From positions 1 through 45,526 of the forward strand of contig JAUMYO010000010.1 of the NCBI GenBank assembly GCA_030528605.1: a stretch of DNA of 45,526 nucleotides, given 5' to 3'. This document shows, piece by piece, positions 41,797-45,526 of the stretch. Below the pieces are notes generated by a model that did no database searches, was not told the DNA's origin, and saw only the letters and a list, made by a program, of their open reading frames with translations. The position numbers were made by a program, and so were the translations under genes. The stretch comes from Peptostreptococcaceae bacterium (GTDB taxonomy: Bacteria; Bacillota; Clostridia; Peptostreptococcales; Filifactoraceae). Within the stretch, counting starts at the first letter, position 1. Each line of letters starts with the position of its first letter.

Positions 41797-43629
41797 ATGT
41801 GCGGTTTTGTTGGATTCTATAGCAAAAAGATAAATAATAAAGATGAAGTGATCAAAAAGATGAGTGACCGGATCATCCATCGAGGACCTGACAGCGAAGG
41901 TTTCTTTGTAAATGATGAAGTCGCTTTAGGTTTCAGAAGATTGAGCATCATCGACTTGGAAGACGGTTCCCAGCCTATTTTTAATGCGGATCGCTCCAAA
42001 GTCATCATTTTTAACGGCGAGATCTATAATTATAAGCAGCTCCGAAGAGATCTGGAGGATAAGGGATATATTTTCAGCACAAAAACGGATACCGAGGTCA
42101 TCCTTCACGGCTATGAGGAGTATGGCAAGGAGATCTTGCAAAAACTTCGCGGGATGTTCGCTTTCGTGATCTGGGACGAAGTTTCAAAGGAACTTTTCGG
42201 TGCCCGAGATCATTTCGGCATCAAACCTTTTTATTATATGCAGCGGGATGATGAACTTCTCTTCGGTTCCGAGATCAAGTCCTTCTTACCTTTCCCTCAT
42301 TTCATAAAAGAGGTCAATCCGGAGGCACTCAAGCATTTTCTGGTGTTCCAATACTCGGTGCTGGATGAGACTTTTTTTAAGAAGGTCTATAAGCTCAGAC
42401 CGGGTCATTGCTTTACTTTCAAAAACGGATCGATGGACATCCAGCGTTACTTTGAGATCGAATACGATCCGAAGGACAAACCGCTGAACGAATATGTAAG
42501 AGAAGTTCAAGAGGAAGTCGAAAAGTCCGTAGAAGCTCACCAGTTCGCAGATGTTGAAGTGGGTGCTTTTTTGTCCGGCGGAGTGGATTCCAGCTATGTC
42601 GTCTCTACTGCAAGACCGGACAAAACTTATTCGGTCGGATTTGAGAACGAAGGTTTTGATGAGACCGTTTATGCGAAAGAGCTGTCCCAAAAGCTTGGGA
42701 TCAAAAACATATCCAAGATCATATCCAAGGATGAATTTTTTGAAGCGATCCCAAAAGTACAATACTATTCCGATGAACCGCATGCGAATCTTTCTTCCGT
42801 TCCGCTATTCTATCTGTCACAGCTTGCCGCAAAAGATGTGAAGGTCGTTCTTTCCGGCGAAGGAGCTGATGAGCTTTTTGCCGGCTATAACGAGTATGAG
42901 GTCCCGACTGTCGCCGGACTTTATTCTTTTTTGCCGATGGCACTGAGGCGTTCGATCTACAACGCAAACAAGCACAAGCCCCATTTTCGCGGCAAGAGCA
43001 TCATCACAAAGTATGGACAGACGGTCGAAGAAAGATATATCGGGCAAGCGAAGATCATGTCGGATGATGAGGCAAATTCGATCCTCCAAGATAAATATAA
43101 AAATCCGATCCTGGCAACGGACCTGACCTCAAAACATTACAAAAGAGTCTCCGATCGGGATGATGTGACCAAGCGCGGCTATCTGGATATGAATATGTGG
43201 ATCGTTGACGATATCCTTTTGAAGGCTGACAAGATGACGATGGCAAACTCGCTCGAGCTTCGCGTTCCTTTTTTAGATAAAGAGATGTGGAGTCTTGCGC
43301 GCAAGATCCCGTCAAAATACAAAGTACAGGGCACGACAACAAAGTATGTCTTCCGTCTTGCAGCAGAGAAAAAAGTACCGATCGATTGGGCAAAAAGAAG
43401 AAAAGCAGGCTTTTTGGTCCCATTTATCCACTGGATCCGAGAGGAAAGATACTACAAGATCGTAAAAGAGCAGTTCAGTAAAGATTTTGTCAAAGAATTT
43501 TTTGACCAAAATGCGATCGATGCGCTCTTGGAAAAGCATTATGCAAAAGAGTCCAACGAAGGACGAAAGATCTATACGATCTACGCTTTCTTATTATGGT
43601 ATGAAGAATATTTTGTAAAACTTGCATAG
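41797..43629 (+). CDS. asnB: Asparagine synthase (glutamine-hydrolysing)
   Basis: A 610-residue AsnB that makes asparagine from aspartate, ATP and glutamine. Residue Cys2 (after Met) opens the class II glutaminase domain MCGFVGFYSKK, with RIIHRGPDSEGFF, RLSIIDLEDGSQP and NGEIYNY as substrate-binding motifs. The synthetase domain carries the PP-loop LSGGVDSSYV at residues 259-268 and LSGEGADELFAGYNEY and DKMTMANSLELRVPFLD further on. Length and motif order match the Firmicutes AsnB/AsnO group. It overlaps no gene but is followed by maf after 8 bases. Confidence 0.96.
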   Translation: MCGFVGFYSKKINNKDEVIKKMSDRIIHRGPDSEGFFVNDEVALGFRRLSIIDLEDGSQPIFNADRSKVIIFNGEIYNYKQLRRDLEDKGYIFSTKTDTEVILHGYEEYGKEILQKLRGMFAFVIWDEVSKELFGARDHFGIKPFYYMQRDDELLFGSEIKSFLPFPHFIKEVNPEALKHFLVFQYSVLDETFFKKVYKLRPGHCFTFKNGSMDIQRYFEIEYDPKDKPLNEYVREVQEEVEKSVEAHQFADVEVGAFLSGGVDSSYVVSTARPDKTYSVGFENEGFDETVYAKELSQKLGIKNISKIISKDEFFEAIPKVQYYSDEPHANLSSVPLFYLSQLAAKDVKVVLSGEGADELFAGYNEYEVPTVAGLYSFLPMALRRSIYNANKHKPHFRGKSIITKYGQTVEERYIGQAKIMSDDEANSILQDKYKNPILATDLTSKHYKRVSDRDDVTKRGYLDMNMWIVDDILLKADKMTMANSLELRVPFLDKEMWSLARKIPSKYKVQGTTTKYVFRLAAEKKVPIDWAKRRKAGFLVPFIHWIREERYYKIVKEQFSKDFVKEFFDQNAIDALLEKHYAKESNEGRKIYTIYAFLLWYEEYFVKLA

Positions 43630-43637
43630 GAGATGAT

Positions 43638-44213
43638 ATGGAACCGAGATTAGTCCTGGCATCCAATTCGCCCCGACGAAAAGAGATCATGGAGATGCTT
43701 CCATGGGACTTTATCGTCGAGGCGGTGGAGACCGATGAATCGATGGATGAAACGCTGAACATAGAACACAATCTAAAAACTTTGGCATACCGAAAAGCTC
43801 TACCGATCGCTCTAAAGTATCCGGATGCGGTAGTGATCGGCGGCGACACCGTCGTATTGGCAGATGGGGATATTCTGGGCAAGCCGAAAGATGAAGAAGA
43901 TGCGAAAAAAATGTTGCGCCTGATCTCTCATCATCCTCATGATGTATATACGGGCGTGTGCATTTTGTGCCGGAACAGATCCATCGATATCCGCTTTATC
44001 GAAAAAACCGCGGTCCACATGAGCCCGATGGATGAAGATGAGATCGAAAGTTATGTGAAAAGCGGCGAGCCTTTCGGCAAGGCGGGCTCCTATGCGATAC
44101 AGGGCAAAGGCGGTGTCCATGTAAAAAAGATCGACGGGGATTATTACAATGTCGTGGGATTGCCGCTCAATCATCTGTATAAAGAATTGAAAACGATCAT
44201 GGACCGAGCTTGA
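43638..44213 (+). CDS. maf: Maf-family nucleoside triphosphate pyrophosphatase
   Basis: A 191-residue Maf/dTTP-type pyrophosphatase that hydrolyses non-canonical or excess nucleotides. The N-terminal LVLASNSPRRKEIMEML and the catalytic VIGGDTVVLADGDILGKP (with Asp) are diagnostic; YVKSGEPFGKAGSYAIQGKGG near the C terminus completes the fold. GGAGATGAT at the asnB stop serves as ribosome binding site, so asnB and maf form one operon. Confidence 0.94.
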   Translation: MEPRLVLASNSPRRKEIMEMLPWDFIVEAVETDESMDETLNIEHNLKTLAYRKALPIALKYPDAVVIGGDTVVLADGDILGKPKDEEDAKKMLRLISHHPHDVYTGVCILCRNRSIDIRFIEKTAVHMSPMDEDEIESYVKSGEPFGKAGSYAIQGKGGVHVKKIDGDYYNVVGLPLNHLYKELKTIMDRA

Positions 44214-44241
44214 GGATCATCCCAAAGATGGTCCTTTCTTT
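44214..44241 (+). terminator. Intrinsic terminator after maf
   Basis: ggatcatc (44214-44221) and gatggtcc (44227-44234) form an 8-base stem with a G-T pair and 5-base loop, followed by tttcttt. It begins immediately after the maf stop. Confidence 0.82.
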
Positions 44242-44517
44242 ATGCCCTTCATAACATGCAAAGATCCGATCTCTGTGAGATACTGAAACCTGATAGACAG
44301 CATAGAAAATTTTTCTCGCCTTTTTGATACGATCAGCAAATTTCTATAACAAATTTTACACGGTCCCCTTAATTTTGACGAATTGCCTAAAAGTGCCTAA
44401 AATACAACGCTTTATAAAATCAACTCAATTTTAGAAAACGATAAAAACCGATTATTGCCGATTATTTTTATGCCGTTTTTCTGACGGTATAAAAACATAA
44501 GGGAAAGGATATGTAAT
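44242..44517 (+). promoter_or_regulatory. Recombinase promoter region, probable element border
   Basis: Host-like, GATC-bearing sequence ends at about 44335 and AT-rich sequence follows, so the left attachment site of the second element should lie in about 44242-44375. Promoter: TTGACG (44375-44380), 17-base spacer, TAAAAT (44398-44403). The spacer and -10 region contain a tandem repeat TGCCTAAAA (44384-44392 and 44394-44402). A hairpin tgccgt/acggta (about 44471-44489) sits before the ribosome binding site AAAGGA. Confidence 0.62.
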
Positions 44518-45294
44518 ATGCAAAATAACCGTGCGGCGCTATATATAAGAGTCTCAACAGATGAGCAAGCAAAAGAAGGTTACTCGTTAGATGCCCAGAA
44601 AAAGCATCTTATCAATTACGCCAAAAATAATAATTTTGAAATCGTGGATATATACAGTGATGAGGGAGTGTCCGCCAGAAAGTCGTACAAAAAGAGGCGA
44701 GAGTTTGTCCGACTGATCGCAGACGTGCAAGCCGGGAAGATCGATATCATCCTTTTTATAAATCTCGACAGATGGTTCCGGAATATCGCCGACTATTACA
44801 AGATCCAAGAGATCCTGGATAAGTATGGCGTAGGTTGGAGAGCCACCACCGAGCATTATGACACCACGACCGCAAACGGTCGCTTATACGTCAATATCCG
44901 ACTAGCCATAGCGCAGGATGAAGCCGATCGTTCCGGAGAGCGTATAAAATTCGTTTTTGAGCGCAAGATCTCCGACGGCGAGGTCGTATCCGGAAGCTTA
45001 CCTCTAGGGTATAAGATAGAGAATAAGCGGATCGTGATCGATCCGGAGAAGGCGGTGATCGTCCGTGAGCTATTCCGTAATTATATTGCGCTCGGCAGCA
45101 AGCGTGCCGCAATGCTTAAAGTGCAGAAGGATTTCGGTTGCAAATTGTCGTATAGCAGCGTGTTAGCCTATTTCAAAAACACATTATATGTCGGCAAGTA
45201 TCGAGATAATCCGACATATTGCCCTCCGATCGTAGATCAAGAGGTATTTGACAGGGTTCAAAAAATGTCTGAAAAAACTAGAAAAAACTATTGA
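44518..45294 (+). CDS. Serine site-specific recombinase, C-terminally truncated
   Basis: A 258-residue protein. The resolvase domain (1-150) has the catalytic Ser in ALYIRVSTDEQAKEGYSLDA and the conserved R-containing ILFINLDRWFRNIADYY; the recombinase domain (about 160-250) has PLGYKIENKRIVIDPEKA and VLAYFKNTLYVGKYRDNPTY. Large serine recombinases have about 450-550 residues with a zinc-ribbon and coiled coil behind this point. Here the frame stops after VQKMSEKTRKNY, right where that part should start, so it is truncated and probably cannot integrate or excise alone. Its stop codon overlaps a strong promoter. Unlike the left element it shares the host's GATC richness (10 copies in 44521-45120), suggesting long residence or a closely related host. 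Confidence 0.85.
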   Translation: MQNNRAALYIRVSTDEQAKEGYSLDAQKKHLINYAKNNNFEIVDIYSDEGVSARKSYKKRREFVRLIADVQAGKIDIILFINLDRWFRNIADYYKIQEILDKYGVGWRATTEHYDTTTANGRLYVNIRLAIAQDEADRSGERIKFVFERKISDGEVVSGSLPLGYKIENKRIVIDPEKAVIVRELFRNYIALGSKRAAMLKVQKDFGCKLSYSSVLAYFKNTLYVGKYRDNPTYCPPIVDQEVFDRVQKMSEKTRKNY

Positions 45295-45319
45295 CTTTTT
45301 ATAATACACGTATTATAAT
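45291..45319 (+). promoter_or_regulatory. Strong promoter with built-in palindromic operator
   Basis: TTGACT (45291-45296), 17-base spacer, TATAAT (45314-45319). The spacer contains ataatac-ac-gtattat (45301-45316), a perfect inverted repeat with 7-base arms, so a phage-type repressor would cover both boxes. The -35 overlaps the last codons of the recombinase. Confidence 0.8.
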
Positions 45320-45325
45320 ATAATT

Positions 45326-45468
45326 ATAGCAAGGGCGACAGAGTCGCAAAATAAAAAGCCCCCGAAGGCGACCAAACCGAAACGGGGACTTAAAGATAAC
45401 AAACTAAATAATTAGCCTGCCCCTTTATTTTAACACAAGTGCAGGCGGAAAGTAAAGGAGAGAAAAAA
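45326..45468 (+). promoter_or_regulatory. Structured leader of the next element operon
   Basis: From the expected transcription start to the next ATG lie three hairpins: gcgac/gtcgc (45335-45347), aag-cccc/gggg-ctt type (about 45356-45392) and gcctgc/gcaggc (about 45415-45446). AAAGGAGAG precedes the ATG. Probably controls translation or processivity of a phage operon; no known family recognised. Confidence 0.45.
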
Positions 45469-45507
45469 ATGGGGTCGTGTCAAGTTGTTGTGGAGTTTTT
45501 CTATTGA
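45469..45507 (+). pseudogene. Interrupted reading frame at a possible insertion-sequence end
   Basis: ATG at 45469 follows a strong AAAGGAG, yet the frame closes after 12 codons (MGSCQVVVEFFY). The sequence directly after the ATG, ggggtcgtgtcaagttg, and an outward TTGACA-type box suggest that another element starts here and cut the gene. The window ends 19 bases later, so this cannot be settled. Confidence 0.35.
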
Positions 45508-45526
45508 CAAGCTCCAAATGGTTTAG

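Noticed and set aside
1-45526. CRISPR arrays, rRNA or tRNA genes
   Set aside because: No regularly spaced repeats of suitable length and no cloverleaf or rRNA segments were recognised on either strand.

Overview
The window reads as a low-to-medium GC Firmicutes (class Clostridia) chromosome, probably an anaerobe. The evidence is the gene order rimP-nusA-rnpM-ylxQ-infB-rbfA-nrnA-truB-ribF, then rpsO-pnp, plus a Bce-type peptide-resistance module, a BlaI/M56 pair, several oxygen-sensitive radical SAM enzymes and Gram-positive ribosome binding sites. I cannot name the species. The chromosomal part is unusually rich in the tetramer GATC (15 copies in 12481-13080 against 1 in 1681-2280), which separates host DNA from recently acquired DNA.

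Layout. (1) 1 to about 6,880 is an AT-rich mobilizable element: a replisome-organizer fragment, an ORF6N/phospholipase-D-like protein, a MobA/MobL relaxase with a hairpin-rich candidate oriT and an accessory coiled-coil protein, a small regulator/peptide/secreted-protein/membrane-protein cassette, and a divergent XRE regulator with a perfect palindromic operator. (2) 6,899-11,736 is a Bce-type ABC transporter plus two-component system. (3) 12,181-23,709 holds pnp, rpsO, a GNAT gene and the nusA/infB translation operon, with recognisable promoters, an rpsO leader, an rpsO-pnp terminator and a hairpin just before rimP. (4) 23,867-26,015 encodes a DUF4300-like lipoprotein and an AlaX editing hydrolase.

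(5) 26,074-35,825 is the most unusual region. Four B12-binding-type radical SAM proteins, three of them clear sister paralogues, lie on one strand with a SAM methyltransferase, a membrane-anchored metallophosphoesterase and two acyltransferase-like proteins. I infer an uncharacterised tailoring pathway for a lipid or cell-envelope molecule. Upstream of it, 35,840-35,990 looks like an independently transcribed small RNA or a regulated leader. (6) 36,174-38,220 is the conserved pair TIGR03915/TIGR03916 (putative DNA repair or modification). (7) 38,490-41,011 is a BlaI-M56 signalling pair whose sensor half is DUF4825-like rather than penicillin-binding, with two matching operators upstream. (8) 41,185-44,213 carries a short FUSC-like membrane protein, asnB and maf on the plus strand. 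(9) 44,214 to the end is the edge of a second mobile element: a serine recombinase lacking its C-terminal half, a strong promoter with a built-in palindrome, a structured leader, and a reading frame that stops after 12 codons, perhaps at an insertion-sequence end.

Most genes from 6,899 to 41,011 are on the minus strand; FUSC, asnB, maf and the recombinase are on the plus strand. No rRNA, tRNA or CRISPR array was seen.
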